Shown: positions 42,448-51,936 of the stretch, piece after piece
How the letters are laid out: each line of letters opens with the position of its first letter
Position numbering within the stretch: the stretch's first letter is position 1
Source of the DNA: JAOZHU01 sp964506435
GTDB taxonomy: Archaea > Thermoproteota > Bathyarchaeia > Bathyarchaeales > Bathycorpusculaceae
Length of the DNA: 64,000 nucleotides
Reading direction: 5' to 3'
Assembly: GCA_964506435.1 (NCBI GenBank)
Contig: CAZDLK010000001.1
Location: forward strand, 62,001-126,000
Translations under genes and position numbers: made by a program
The notes under the pieces: model-generated
The model's input: the letters and a program-made list of their open reading frames with translations, nothing else
Told to the model about the DNA's origin: nothing
The model's database searches: none

Positions 42448-45285
42448 TCAGTGTTGTAGCTGCTTTTTGATGGTTGCCAGAGCGGTTTCAACGGCTTCTT
42501 GCAGTTTTTCAGGTTGCGTTCCGCCGCCCTGAGCAAAATTTGGTCTTCCACCGCCTCCGCCGCCGATTATAGGCGAAACTACGCGGACTACTTCGCCAGC
42601 ATTCAGACCTTTCGCCACCGCTGCCTTCCCCGCCATAACCAAAATCCTAGCCGTTTTCCCATCTGTGCCGTAAAACAGTGTAACCGTTGCTTCATCGCGT
42701 TCAATTACTTTGCTTGCAGTTTGCACCATGCGGTTAACGTCGATTGTTTCTTGGAAATCACGTTTCACAAGCTTCACGCCGCCAATTTCCTGCACTGCTT
42801 CCGAAGCTGCAGTTGCCTCAAAACCAGCGCTTTCTTTGGCAGCTAACTCCTTGATTAACCTGCGCTTTTCCACGTTAGCTTCCTTCAGTTCTTTGGATAG
42901 TTTCTCCGCGGTTTTATCCAGTTTCTCCACAGGCGCATTCAGCACTTCTGAAACCTTCCACAGTAAACTCTCCTGTTTCTGCACTGCTTTTAACGCTTGA
43001 AGCCCCACTGCGTAAGCAAGTCGTTCGACGCCGTCTTGAACGCGCTCCGTGTAGATGATTTTGATGAAGCCGATTTCGCCTGTGCTGTTCAGGTGCGTTC
43101 CAGCGCACGCTTCAACATCCCAGTCGCCTGTTTTCACCACGCGAATCTCCTTACCCGGCACAGCACCGCCTTGGTAAAGCCTGAAGCCATAGCGGCTTTC
43201 CGCTTGGTTCCGCGGCAACCAAGTTGTCTCAACCTGATAATTCGCTAAAATGGCTTCATTAGCTAAAGTCTCAATCTTGTGGATTTCTTCAGGTGACAAG
43301 CGGCGGTAATGCGAAATGTCTAGGCGTGAAGTTTCTAAGCCTTTCTGTGTACCGTGTTGCCACACGTGTTCGCCTAGCACGCGTCTTGCAGCGCCGTTTA
43401 TCAAGTGCGTTGCCGTGTGCGCTTTCATAAGCGCGTAACGTTTCTCCCAGTCAAGAACACCTTTCACTACGGAGCCTTCCTTGGGCACTGCAGCACCTTT
43501 GAGCTTGTGCACTATTGCTCTGCCGACTTTCTGCACGTCGACAACTTCTGCCTTAACTTTGCCAAATGCTATGAAGCCGTGGTCTGCAGGTTGCCCTCCG
43601 CCTTCAGGGTAAAAGCACGACTTATCCAAGACAACGTATTCTTTGTTTATCACTTTGAGGACTTTGGCGTCGAACTCTTTCATGTACTGGTTAGCGTAGT
43701 AAATTTGTTCGGTCGGCGGTAGCGCTTCAACTGCTGCTTCCAGCGCTTGGTCGGCTGCTACTGCTGTTTCTTCTTCCACTGGCTTAGTTGCTTGCATGTG
43801 CCGTTTAGCGATTAGCGCGTAAAAGTTTTCTGGAACTTCCACTGTTATGCCTTCGGCTTCTGCGGTTTGCTTGACAATTTCTGGCGGGAGCCCCTGTGAA
43901 TCATACAGTTCCGAGAGCGTAGCGTCGGGCATGCGGCTTTCCTTTTTCGCTTTTAGGTCGTCTGCTATGCGTTTCACCATGCCTTCTCCGCGCTTTAACG
44001 TGTCTTCGAATTTTTCCTCTTCCACTTTAAGCATTTCCATGATTTCGTTCCGCATGGCTTTAATGTGCGGGTAATCCTTGCCCCAACAATCCACCTGCAT
44101 ATCCACAATGTCATATAGTCGTTCAGGCATGTTCAGCATCCGTAGCAAACGGTATATTCTGCGGAACATCAGCCGCGCCAAGTATCCTTCATGAATGTTA
44201 GAGGGCACAACGCCTTCCGAAAGAATAAAGCTAATACATTTGGTGTGGTCTGCAATCGCGAAAGCGTTCTCGATGGGCGCAAGCACTTTATCTAATTCTT
44301 CCATGGGCATTCCAACGAGTTGAGCTACGCGGCGCCTAGCGTTAAATCTATTCACAGTTTTGTCAACGCTCACCAAACCCGAGTATTTTGCTACGTTCAA
44401 TAGCAGTTTGTTGTCAATTTGTGTTAAGCCAGCCATCTTGAAGATTTTATCCAGCAAATCGCCGTAAACAGCGTGGAAACAGCTGGGCACGCCTTGGGAG
44501 AGCCAAGCGAAGCGGTCTAGGCCGTAGCCCGTGTCCACTATGCGTATGGGTAACTTGACAAACTCGTCGTTTACCACTTTGTACTGCATGAACACGAGAG
44601 TGCCTACTTCCAAGCCGCCGATTATGCATTCGACGTCGGGTCCAGCGTTTCCGCCGCCTACCCAAACATCCTCCTTGTAAGTAACTTCATCAGACGCGAC
44701 GCCTAACACATCTGTGACGAACTCGTGGTGATACCGCACGGTCTGGTCTTTCCAGTACACCTCGTGGTCAGGATAATTGAACGCGTGATGCGCGCCCATC
44801 TCGAAAATGGTTAAGTGCCTGCCGAAAGTTGGCCCTGTATTAGCAATGTCTACCATGCGTATGCAGGGTTGTGATATTACAAGCGGGTTAGCAGGCGGCG
44901 GCGCAATGCCTTCTGTAACGTAGGGTTGAAAATCAATTATGCTGGCATGCGTCAAGTAAATGTCCGAACGCCACCGCGCAACAACAGGATAAGGCTTAAT
45001 GCGCGTGTGCCCATGCTTCTCAAAGAAAGACAGGAAAGCCTCCCGCATTTCTGGAAAGCTGTAACTTCGCTTTGTAGGCGCGTTGCCGAGGAACGAGTAG
45101 CAAGCGCATTCATCTGAGCCAGATTCGCCGCATGTCTCCTGCGCTGCGTTCTGCGTCCAAAAATATTCGCCGCATTTGGGGCAGAGCTTCCTCACGAAGC
45201 CTTCTTCCTTGAAAAAGGGAAGCGCGTACTCTTCTGCTGGGAATCGTTTCAACTTTAAAGCACTCCGTTCGCTCAGTTTATTCAA
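42448..45285 (-). CDS. alaS: Alanyl-tRNA synthetase, archaeal type
   Basis: Charges tRNA-Ala. It has the archaeal N-terminal zinc segment KLCPKCGEYFWT plus CGES, the class II core, the editing-domain metal sites HTATHLI and CAGTHLNSTGE, and the C-terminal DHHA1 domain (GGGGGGRPNFAQGG). 945 residues, full length. TTG start at 45285 with an AT-rich promoter (CTTTAAATTTA near 45301-45311) very close, so the leader is short or absent; a TTG 11 codons further in is possible. Confidence 0.97.
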   Translation of the reverse strand: MNKLSERSALKLKRFPAEEYALPFFKEEGFVRKLCPKCGEYFWTQNAAQETCGESGSDECACYSFLGNAPTKRSYSFPEMREAFLSFFEKHGHTRIKPYPVVARWRSDIYLTHASIIDFQPYVTEGIAPPPANPLVISQPCIRMVDIANTGPTFGRHLTIFEMGAHHAFNYPDHEVYWKDQTVRYHHEFVTDVLGVASDEVTYKEDVWVGGGNAGPDVECIIGGLEVGTLVFMQYKVVNDEFVKLPIRIVDTGYGLDRFAWLSQGVPSCFHAVYGDLLDKIFKMAGLTQIDNKLLLNVAKYSGLVSVDKTVNRFNARRRVAQLVGMPMEELDKVLAPIENAFAIADHTKCISFILSEGVVPSNIHEGYLARLMFRRIYRLLRMLNMPERLYDIVDMQVDCWGKDYPHIKAMRNEIMEMLKVEEEKFEDTLKRGEGMVKRIADDLKAKKESRMPDATLSELYDSQGLPPEIVKQTAEAEGITVEVPENFYALIAKRHMQATKPVEEETAVAADQALEAAVEALPPTEQIYYANQYMKEFDAKVLKVINKEYVVLDKSCFYPEGGGQPADHGFIAFGKVKAEVVDVQKVGRAIVHKLKGAAVPKEGSVVKGVLDWEKRYALMKAHTATHLINGAARRVLGEHVWQHGTQKGLETSRLDISHYRRLSPEEIHKIETLANEAILANYQVETTWLPRNQAESRYGFRLYQGGAVPGKEIRVVKTGDWDVEACAGTHLNSTGEIGFIKIIYTERVQDGVERLAYAVGLQALKAVQKQESLLWKVSEVLNAPVEKLDKTAEKLSKELKEANVEKRRLIKELAAKESAGFEATAASEAVQEIGGVKLVKRDFQETIDVNRMVQTASKVIERDEATVTLFYGTDGKTARILVMAGKAAVAKGLNAGEVVRVVSPIIGGGGGGRPNFAQGGGTQPEKLQEAVETALATIKKQLQH

Positions 45286-45373
45286 GAGTTACGAGCTACA
45301 TAAATTTAAAGATATTAGGCTAAGTTGTTGCTAAGAAATATAAGCCAACGCTCTAACTAACAGTGCGAGGTTT

Positions 45374-46375
45374 ATGTCTCAGAAATGGTCAGCGCCCCTC
45401 AGATTCAACCCTGCCCCAATGTTGCTGTCCTGCGGCAACAAAGCCATCGAATACTTCACCAGACGCGACCTCTTCAGCGAAAACGTCGAACCAATAACTT
45501 GCATATGGCAGCTACCTGAAGTTCAAAAAATCTTTCGAAAACAGCAACCTGACGGCTCATGGAAGCACACAGGCAAAGAAACAGTAACCTACCCAAAACA
45601 CCATTATGCGTTGGCTGAAACATGGAAAGCATATTTCGTTTTGGTTGAGCGGTACCAAGTCACCAAGGAACATGAGGGCGCGCGGAGGGCAGCTGAATTC
45701 TTGTTTTCCTGCCAAACAAGCGAAGGCGACATCCGAGGCATGCTTGCAAACCAATACGCAACCTATTATACAGGCGCAATGTTGGCGCTGCTCATAAAAG
45801 CAGGCTACGAAAACGACCCCCGAGTGCAAAAAGGGCTTGACTGGCTGCTTTCTATGAGGCAGGATGACGGAGGCTGGACGATTCCCATTTTAATCTACAA
45901 TTTCAATCAGGCAACCACATATAGGTTAACAAGTCAATTCGCGGAACCCGTGGCACCGGACAGTTCAAAGCCTTTCTCGCATAACTGGACAGACATGGTT
46001 CTGCGTGCTTTTGCAGCCCACTCTCAGTACCGCTCTTCTAAAGAAGCCCACAAAGCAGCGGATTTGCTTAAGTCAAGCTTTTTCCAACCTGATGCTTACG
46101 CCTCATACGGCGACGCTCGCTACTGGGGCAGGTTTCTTTTTTGGTGGCCAAACCTTGTGACTGCACTGGATTCGCTGTCGTTAATGTCATACTCAAAGGA
46201 TGACCAAGACATTAAGAAAGGGCTGGAATGGCTTGCTGCTAATCAGTTGCCCAATGGTTTATGGAAGATGGATTACGGTGAAGGCGCAAAACAAAAACCC
46301 AGTGTCACAAGCGAACAATTATGGCTTGCTTTGAAGATAGCTAAAATCTTCAAAAGGTTTCATGAATGCTCCTGA
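45374..46375 (+). CDS. Prenyltransferase/squalene-cyclase-like alpha-toroid protein
   Basis: 333 residues with QW-like repeats of the terpene cyclase and prenyltransferase alpha/alpha fold: IFRKQQPDGSWKHTG, FLFSCQTSEGDIRG, WLLSMRQDDGGWTIP and WLAANQLPNGLWKMDYG. Half the length of squalene-hopene cyclases and without a visible DXDD motif, so a true cyclase reaction is unlikely; it may be a binding or polysaccharide-lyase-like relative. No signal peptide. ATG with GCGAGG upstream; TATA-like GAAATATAAG near 45334. Confidence 0.75.
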   Translation: MSQKWSAPLRFNPAPMLLSCGNKAIEYFTRRDLFSENVEPITCIWQLPEVQKIFRKQQPDGSWKHTGKETVTYPKHHYALAETWKAYFVLVERYQVTKEHEGARRAAEFLFSCQTSEGDIRGMLANQYATYYTGAMLALLIKAGYENDPRVQKGLDWLLSMRQDDGGWTIPILIYNFNQATTYRLTSQFAEPVAPDSSKPFSHNWTDMVLRAFAAHSQYRSSKEAHKAADLLKSSFFQPDAYASYGDARYWGRFLFWWPNLVTALDSLSLMSYSKDDQDIKKGLEWLAANQLPNGLWKMDYGEGAKQKPSVTSEQLWLALKIAKIFKRFHECS

Positions 46376-46432
46376 AACGCAAGCTTTTAAGGCACAAGCC
46401 ACGCATAACTTTTCTAAGCGAGTTGAAGCGTT

Positions 46433-47047
46433 ATGGCAAAATCCACCGATGCACTTTGGCTTAAAGCGGCTGGAATTTGCGGTTTTCTAGCGCCCCTTGT
46501 GGCGTTTGCACTTATTTTTTCCGCAATAGCGTCCTACCCCGAATTCAGTTGGACGGATAATGCTTTGAGCGATTTAGGCGTAGTGGAGGGCATTACCTCT
46601 GTGCTTTTTAATTCTGGATTAATCCTTGGCGGTGTGCTGTGCGTTGTTTTTGCAGCAGGCTTGTTTGTGTTCCTGAAAAAGCGAATTGTAGGCAAATTAG
46701 GTGCTGTCATTTTCGTCTTGGCTAGTTTGGCGCTTTTCGCAATTGGCGTTTTCCCCGAAAATGTTCGCCCAGTGCACTATCTTGTTTCTGTGATGTTTTT
46801 TATGCTTCTGCCCATATCCATGCTGGTTAATATTGGCGCTTTTTGGCTTATGCGACAAGCACGCATGGCAGTGTTCACGCTGATAGTGGCTATTGCTGCG
46901 GCTGCGCCGTGGGTGCTTTACTTTGCAATCCAGTACGTGCCTAATGTGGCTGTGCCTGAAGCTGTTTCGGCTTTTGCGGGTTCAGTGTGGGCTGTGGTTT
47001 TAAGCGGCAAGATGCTTAGGAAAGCGTCACATGCAAAAACTTCATAA
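46433..47047 (+). CDS. DUF998 membrane protein
   Basis: 204 residues with six predicted membrane segments. The DUF998 pattern is clear: EFSWTDNALSDLGV after the first helix and GVFPENVRPVHYLVSVMFF between helices 3 and 4. Function unknown for the family. Basic C-terminus (KMLRKASHAKTS). Confidence 0.88.
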   Translation: MAKSTDALWLKAAGICGFLAPLVAFALIFSAIASYPEFSWTDNALSDLGVVEGITSVLFNSGLILGGVLCVVFAAGLFVFLKKRIVGKLGAVIFVLASLALFAIGVFPENVRPVHYLVSVMFFMLLPISMLVNIGAFWLMRQARMAVFTLIVAIAAAAPWVLYFAIQYVPNVAVPEAVSAFAGSVWAVVLSGKMLRKASHAKTS

Positions 47048-47108
47048 TGCAACGTTCACCAGTTCGTGAAAACGCCTATTCAGCAGCTACTTCGAAACGC
47101 TTCGAAGG

Positions 47109-48101
47109 CTATTTCCCGCTTTTGCCCATGTAAATCTGGGAACAGCAACATGAGGAAAACGACAAGACGTATCCTTGATTTTCCGCGTATTGAATGGCTT
47201 CTTCACTTGGAAATGCTATAGCGTCGGCTCCTGCCTTTAGACATAGCACATCGGTTTCGGCGCGGTGCTTGCCTTTCGGTCGCATGCACCCAAGCGCAAG
47301 GGGCGTTTCAGGAAACATCAGTCGCGCGGTTGCGGTAACTCGAGCTATGTCGATGGGCTGCGGCGGCTTAACCAGAGCCATCGCTGTGCTGCGGATAGGC
47401 ATAAAAGCGATAATAACTAAAGCGGAAGGTTTGTAACGCGCTATTAGCTTCAAGGCGTGAAATTCGCCTTGCAGTTTTCCATTTTGAAGCCCGACAACAA
47501 CGTGTGGCACAAAGTTCAAACGCGCCTCGTCCAATGCTTTCAGCGAGTTCGCGTAATCCTCAACCGTCACGTTCAGGTTATAGATGCTGTTTATTGTTTC
47601 GTTGGAACCTATGATGTCGATTAACGCAGCGTCCACTCCAGCGTTTTTGAGCGCTTCAGCCGTAGCAGCGTCAACTATGCCCGTGTGCACAATGACCGTT
47701 AAGCCTAGTTCACGCTTGATTTTTCCCATAGCTGGAATGAACTGTTTCAGTGGGACAGAGCCGTTTGGCAGGCATCCACCGCTTATGAGGCAGCCTAAAG
47801 CGCCATTCTGCTTTAGCGTTGAGCAGAGCGCGAACAGAGCGTCAGGCGATTTAGCGGGGTGCATGGTTTCAAGGAGCTTTCCTCCGCAGTGCTTACAGTT
47901 AAGCGCGCAGCTTTTGCCTGTCACAGAAATTGTTGGAAACTGGTTTGGCTTGGAACAAAAACTGCTTGTTCTGTAATGCATGAAGCTTGGCGCGTAAAAG
48001 CTTGCTTTTTTCGGTTTTGAAACCAGCATGCCTGTGTCTAGCAAGCGTAAAAATTCTGGCGCGGTTGCGCTCCAAACCGTTTCAGGCGTGACTTGAACCA
48101 T
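47109..48101 (-). CDS. Radical SAM protein (COG1856-like, biotin-synthase-related)
   Basis: 330 residues. The 4Fe-4S motif is C65-x3-C69-x2-C72 (SCALNCKHCG), followed by a TIM barrel with GCLISGGCLPNG (SAM-binding GGE-like strand) and VIVHTGIVDAATAEALKNAG. The C-terminus ends with FSSCCCSQIY; the adjacent cysteines could hold a second cluster as in lipoyl synthases. The substrate is not known to me; a role in sulfur insertion is only an inference. A wHTH gene lies upstream on the same strand. Confidence 0.85.
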   Translation of the reverse strand: MVQVTPETVWSATAPEFLRLLDTGMLVSKPKKASFYAPSFMHYRTSSFCSKPNQFPTISVTGKSCALNCKHCGGKLLETMHPAKSPDALFALCSTLKQNGALGCLISGGCLPNGSVPLKQFIPAMGKIKRELGLTVIVHTGIVDAATAEALKNAGVDAALIDIIGSNETINSIYNLNVTVEDYANSLKALDEARLNFVPHVVVGLQNGKLQGEFHALKLIARYKPSALVIIAFMPIRSTAMALVKPPQPIDIARVTATARLMFPETPLALGCMRPKGKHRAETDVLCLKAGADAIAFPSEEAIQYAENQGYVLSFSSCCCSQIYMGKSGK

Positions 48102-48142
48102 GGCTTTTTCTTAGGCTTTGCGGCTTGTTAATAGTTTTCGCT

Positions 48143-48478
48143 TCACCGCGTCCGCTTTGCCTTGCCTTCGCTGTATCCTGACACTGGAGGAAGCACATGC
48201 AAATCGTCAAGCACTTCAATGCGGTTTTGCAGTCGTTCCAAGCGTTTTGTAATTGCCAGAGCTTTAGAAATAGCTGTGCCTCTTCTTGTTAAAGCGTAGA
48301 CTGTTTTGTTCTTGCAGTTTGCTTCTTGTACGAGACCGCTGTTGGCTAAGAACGCTAGTCTTTGGCTGAGAACAACGCAGTCCATGTTGCATTTGAAGGC
48401 TATGCTGTCAATTGTTAAGGGTTTCTCAGCCAGTGCCTGCAACACTTCTTCGTATAGTTCCAGTTTGGACTTATGCAT
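48143..48478 (-). CDS. Winged-helix DNA-binding protein
   Basis: 111 residues. The N-terminal winged helix spans about residues 6-72 (LELYEEVLQALAEKPLTIDS, IAFKCNMDCVVLSQRLAFLA, then VYALTRRG as the wing) with a helical tail and a basic end (EGKAKRTR). Possible transcription regulator; target unknown. A TATA-like CTTTATTAAAAAA lies at 48512-48524. Confidence 0.75.
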   Translation of the reverse strand: MHKSKLELYEEVLQALAEKPLTIDSIAFKCNMDCVVLSQRLAFLANSGLVQEANCKNKTVYALTRRGTAISKALAITKRLERLQNRIEVLDDLHVLPPVSGYSEGKAKRTR

Positions 48479-48564
48479 GTTTGCACGCTTCGCTATGTGG
48501 TTAGCGATTTTTTAATAAAGCATTTGCGAATTCTGAATCTTTAATGCAAAATAGCAAATCAACT

Positions 48565-49551
48565 CTATATCGGCGGTTTAGCGGTGCCTTTCGCGTTTGT
48601 GCCATCATGCATCCAGTTCTTGAATTCCTGTGAAGGCGGATCGCTGCGGTAAAGCTGTTTACGTTTTGATTCCAGAAAACTGTTTTCTTGACCTGCGAAT
48701 TCCGCCGCCGTCATCACCACATGCCCCGTCCTGCGTGCTGCGTTGAAAAGTTGCTCGGTTTTTTCCCGCCATTGCTCGTCTCTCAGCGTGTGATGCTCCA
48801 AAATAGTCAGAGGCACAGCTTCAACAATGCTTGACAGGTTGTTTAATCCTGCCTGCAACTGCGCTTCGTCAACTCTGAAGCCGCTGAGGTACAAAGGCGG
48901 TCCACCTATCATGATTACCTGCGGCTCCGCTGTTAAAATCAGTTCCAGCGTGCGTGTTGACATGGGACCTTGAACGTCTGGCGCAAACATGAACCGTTCT
49001 CCGTCACATTCAATCAGCGTCATTATTGTCCAGCCGAGCATCGAGTTTTCAGGTCCGTGAAAAACGGGTTCTGAAAAGCGCAAAACCGTGTTCTTTCCGA
49101 ATACAAACGTTTTGCCGTCTGCGGCTTCCAACTTTTCAGCGTGTTTGCCGCCTGTTTTCTGGAAAAGCCACGCACGTTGTCGTTGGCTAGCATTGATTTT
49201 TTCTTTCGGATTCTTCATCAAAACAGTTTTTGCCTGGTAAATTTGCCGTGCAGTTTCGTTTGCTTCTGTCCAGTTAACCACCCAATCCTCAAATGAAGGC
49301 GTATGATGGTCAAAGTGATAATGACTTATAGTCACCACTTCAGCTTTATCAGCAGCTTCTGCAATGCATGTTCGAAGCCTAGCTATGGCGTGAAATTCAG
49401 TGGGATGCGGCAGCAAACCAAAACGGTTCGGGCACAGTGAAATTCCAGCATCCAACAGCACTTTAACGTCAGGTGTTTCCACGAAAGTGCACATTGACCT
49501 GACACCGAAGCTTTCCGCAGCTAACGGCGTCACCTTAATTTTACTTAGCAT
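48565..49551 (-). CDS. UPF0282 metallo-beta-lactamase-fold hydrolase
   Basis: MBL-fold hydrolase of the UPF0282 (COG2248-like) archaeal group, about 328 residues. The metal motif ISHYHFDHHTPSFEDW lies near residue 77 after LLDAGISLCPNR; later ligands are in VFHGP and MFAPDVQGP, and LEHHTLRD. An upstream TTG at 49617 would add 22 residues that read as the MFS C-terminus in another frame, so ATG 49551 (MLSKIKVTPLAAESFG) is chosen; it overlaps the MFS end by 11 bases. Substrate unknown. Confidence 0.9.
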   Translation of the reverse strand: MLSKIKVTPLAAESFGVRSMCTFVETPDVKVLLDAGISLCPNRFGLLPHPTEFHAIARLRTCIAEAADKAEVVTISHYHFDHHTPSFEDWVVNWTEANETARQIYQAKTVLMKNPKEKINASQRQRAWLFQKTGGKHAEKLEAADGKTFVFGKNTVLRFSEPVFHGPENSMLGWTIMTLIECDGERFMFAPDVQGPMSTRTLELILTAEPQVIMIGGPPLYLSGFRVDEAQLQAGLNNLSSIVEAVPLTILEHHTLRDEQWREKTEQLFNAARRTGHVVMTAAEFAGQENSFLESKRKQLYRSDPPSQEFKNWMHDGTNAKGTAKPPI

Positions 49552-50773
49552 TTGTCTTAGCCTTCCTGCCTGTTTCAGGCAGCAGCAATCCCAGCGCGAA
49601 CATGCCTTCGCCGACAACGGCTAAAACAATCATGGAAAGTAAAAACGTTCCGCTTACGTCGCGGAGTTGACCCACCACAGTCGGCAACAGGAAGGAACCT
49701 GCGTTTCCAACTGAAGCAATTACGCCCAGCGCGCTGGATAAGAACGGCTGCAACCGCGGCGTTTCCACGGGAACAGCCAGAATAAGCGTTAAGACGCCTA
49801 CGGTGCATACGCCCACCAGAAAAGCTGTTACATATGCGCCTGCGCCGAGCATGGTGCCTGCCAAGTACAGGACTGGACCGCTGGCGATGCCCATTACGAG
49901 TATGAAGGGTTTTCTTAGACCCATCTTATCTGAAAAAGCGCCCAGTGCAATAGCTGACACTAGGAAGCCTATGGGCAGCATTGTCGTCACTGTTGACGCG
50001 GTCAGCGCGTCTAAGCCGTGGGCAGTAAGAATATCGGGTAGCCATACCAGTGTTGTGTCGTAGCATCCTCCTGCGCAGAAGTACAAGCCTGTCAAAAGCC
50101 ACACTTCCTTCATTCTGAGCAGCTTTGAGAAGTCGCGTTTTAAACTGGACAAATTGAACTCAGGCGGTTTCGCAGTTTGGGGTTCGCCGTTTGCGAATTT
50201 CCACCACAAGAAAATCAACAGTAAAGACCAGACGCCGTAGATTTGAAAGACTTGATGCCAACCGTTGCCTGCTTCAACGAGAAGGGGTGTGACGCTTACT
50301 GCGATGACGTCGCCTATTGGAAAGCCTGCTAGGCAAATGCCAGTTGCTAATCCGACTTTTTCTTTGGAGAACCAGTTGGAAACCAGTTTCGGAATAGCTG
50401 GGATAATGCCTGATAAAGCTACTCCTAAAAGAAACTGTGACGCTAAAAGCGTAACGTAGTCCACGGCGAACCCGCGTAGTAAGCCGAAGACGCCTAGAAG
50501 CGCCAGTGCTATGCCCATTGTTGTTTTCAAGCCTTTCCTATCGAAGAGGATTCCCCATGGAATGCGGAACAGCATTAGCGTTAGGATGGAGACGGAAAAG
50601 AGGAAGCCTGCTTCAGCATCTGTTAAAGCCAAATCTTCAGCGATGTTGCGGAGCAATGGTGAGTAAGAAAATAAGAGCAGATGCATGTTCAAGGTCGCTA
50701 GAAAACCCAGAGTCAACATAACGCCTTGATTGCGGCTTACATTGAAACGCGGCACGCATTGCACACTCTTCAA
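49541..50773 (-). CDS. MFS transporter
   Basis: 410 residues, twelve predicted helices. The loop 2-3 motif GILFDRKGLKTTMG (about residues 74-87) and its copy in the second half, GAFSDKMGLRKPFI, are clear. Resembles organic-anion and nitrate/nitrite-type permeases (CynX/NarK-like) in its early helices. Substrate unknown. In an operon with the UPF0282 gene. Confidence 0.9.
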   Translation of the reverse strand: MKSVQCVPRFNVSRNQGVMLTLGFLATLNMHLLLFSYSPLLRNIAEDLALTDAEAGFLFSVSILTLMLFRIPWGILFDRKGLKTTMGIALALLGVFGLLRGFAVDYVTLLASQFLLGVALSGIIPAIPKLVSNWFSKEKVGLATGICLAGFPIGDVIAVSVTPLLVEAGNGWHQVFQIYGVWSLLLIFLWWKFANGEPQTAKPPEFNLSSLKRDFSKLLRMKEVWLLTGLYFCAGGCYDTTLVWLPDILTAHGLDALTASTVTTMLPIGFLVSAIALGAFSDKMGLRKPFILVMGIASGPVLYLAGTMLGAGAYVTAFLVGVCTVGVLTLILAVPVETPRLQPFLSSALGVIASVGNAGSFLLPTVVGQLRDVSGTFLLSMIVLAVVGEGMFALGLLLPETGRKAKTNAK

Positions 50774-50916
50774 AGCCTGTTGTTGCTTACTATTCTAAAG
50801 CTTTATGCTTAATCAAAAAGCGCGTCAAAACAAGGCGATATGCAGTAGCTTTATTTTCTAATTCACCCTTAACCACTTTATCATAGAGTGCGATTAAGGC
50901 ACAAGTGGGTGTTTGA

Positions 50917-51882
50917 TTGTTGAAAACTATTGGTGTAATTACAACAGGCGGAGACGCGCCAGGCATGAACGCGACTATCCGAGCTGTCACGCGAATTGCC
51001 CATTCAAAAAACCTGCAAGTTATAGGCTTTGAAAGAGGTTGGGAAGGGCTGTTGACAAACACGTTCAGGCACTTAGCGCCCCGTTCTGTAGGCGGCATCA
51101 TACAGTTAGGCGGCACAATGCTTCACACGTCACGATGCCCCGAATTCAAAGTCAGCGAGAGTGTTGAAAAAGCCGCTGAGACTTTAGCGTTGAATCAAGT
51201 GGATGGTTTAGTTGTAATAGGCGGCAACGGCTCATTCAAAGGTGCTTTAGACTTGAGCAAAAAAAGCAACGCGTTAATCGTGGGAATTCCAGCTACAATT
51301 GACAATGACGTTTTCGGCTCTGATGAGACCGTGGGTTTCGATACTGCGGTGAACACGGCGGTGGATGAAATTGACAAAATCCGAGACACAGCAATTTCGC
51401 ATGAGCGGATTTTCATAGTTGAAGTCATGGGCAGAGAACGTGGGTTCCTAGCGGTTAACGTGGGAATCAGCGTAGGCGCTGAGATAATCTTGATTCCAGA
51501 AGTAGAATGCAAGCTGGAAACGATTCTTGAAGTGATACATGAGAACACGCGGAAAGGCAAAAAAGCTGGAATAATAGTGGCTGCTGAAGGCGTGGGAAAC
51601 ACCAGCATGTTGGCTAAGGAAATTGAAAAACACACAAGAGCCGAAGTTAGGTTATCAATTCTAGGCTATGCGCAGCGGGGTGGAAGCCCCACGGCACGAA
51701 GCCGCTTCCTAGCGGGTATTTTCGGTGAAAAAGCTGTTGAATTGCTCTGCGAAGAACAGGGCAATAAGATCGTTGGCTTACAAAATGGCGCTGTAACAAG
51801 TATTGATCTTAAAAAGTCGTGTGAGACAGAGAAGCCTCTTGATTTGCGTTTGATGAAATTGGCGGAAATGCTGTCACTATAA
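50917..51882 (+). CDS. pfkA: 6-phosphofructokinase (PfkA family)
   Basis: Phosphorylates fructose 6-phosphate. Family motifs: GVITTGGDAPGMNATIRA (residues 6-23), GGNGSF near 100-105, PATIDNDV, and MGRERGFLA. In GGNGSF the glycine expected for ATP use is present, and the residue after PATIDND's proline is not the PPi-type lysine, so ATP dependence is likely. Asn replaces the Asp that binds magnesium in bacterial PFK (GGDGS). TTG start (50917 or 50920). Length 321 matches bacterial ATP-PFK; most archaea use ADP-PFK instead. Confidence 0.93.
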   Translation: MLKTIGVITTGGDAPGMNATIRAVTRIAHSKNLQVIGFERGWEGLLTNTFRHLAPRSVGGIIQLGGTMLHTSRCPEFKVSESVEKAAETLALNQVDGLVVIGGNGSFKGALDLSKKSNALIVGIPATIDNDVFGSDETVGFDTAVNTAVDEIDKIRDTAISHERIFIVEVMGRERGFLAVNVGISVGAEIILIPEVECKLETILEVIHENTRKGKKAGIIVAAEGVGNTSMLAKEIEKHTRAEVRLSILGYAQRGGSPTARSRFLAGIFGEKAVELLCEEQGNKIVGLQNGAVTSIDLKKSCETEKPLDLRLMKLAEMLSL

Positions 51883-51936
51883 AGACAGAAACAATGAGGA
51901 AACGGCGCCGAGAAGCGCATGAAACAATTAGTTTAT

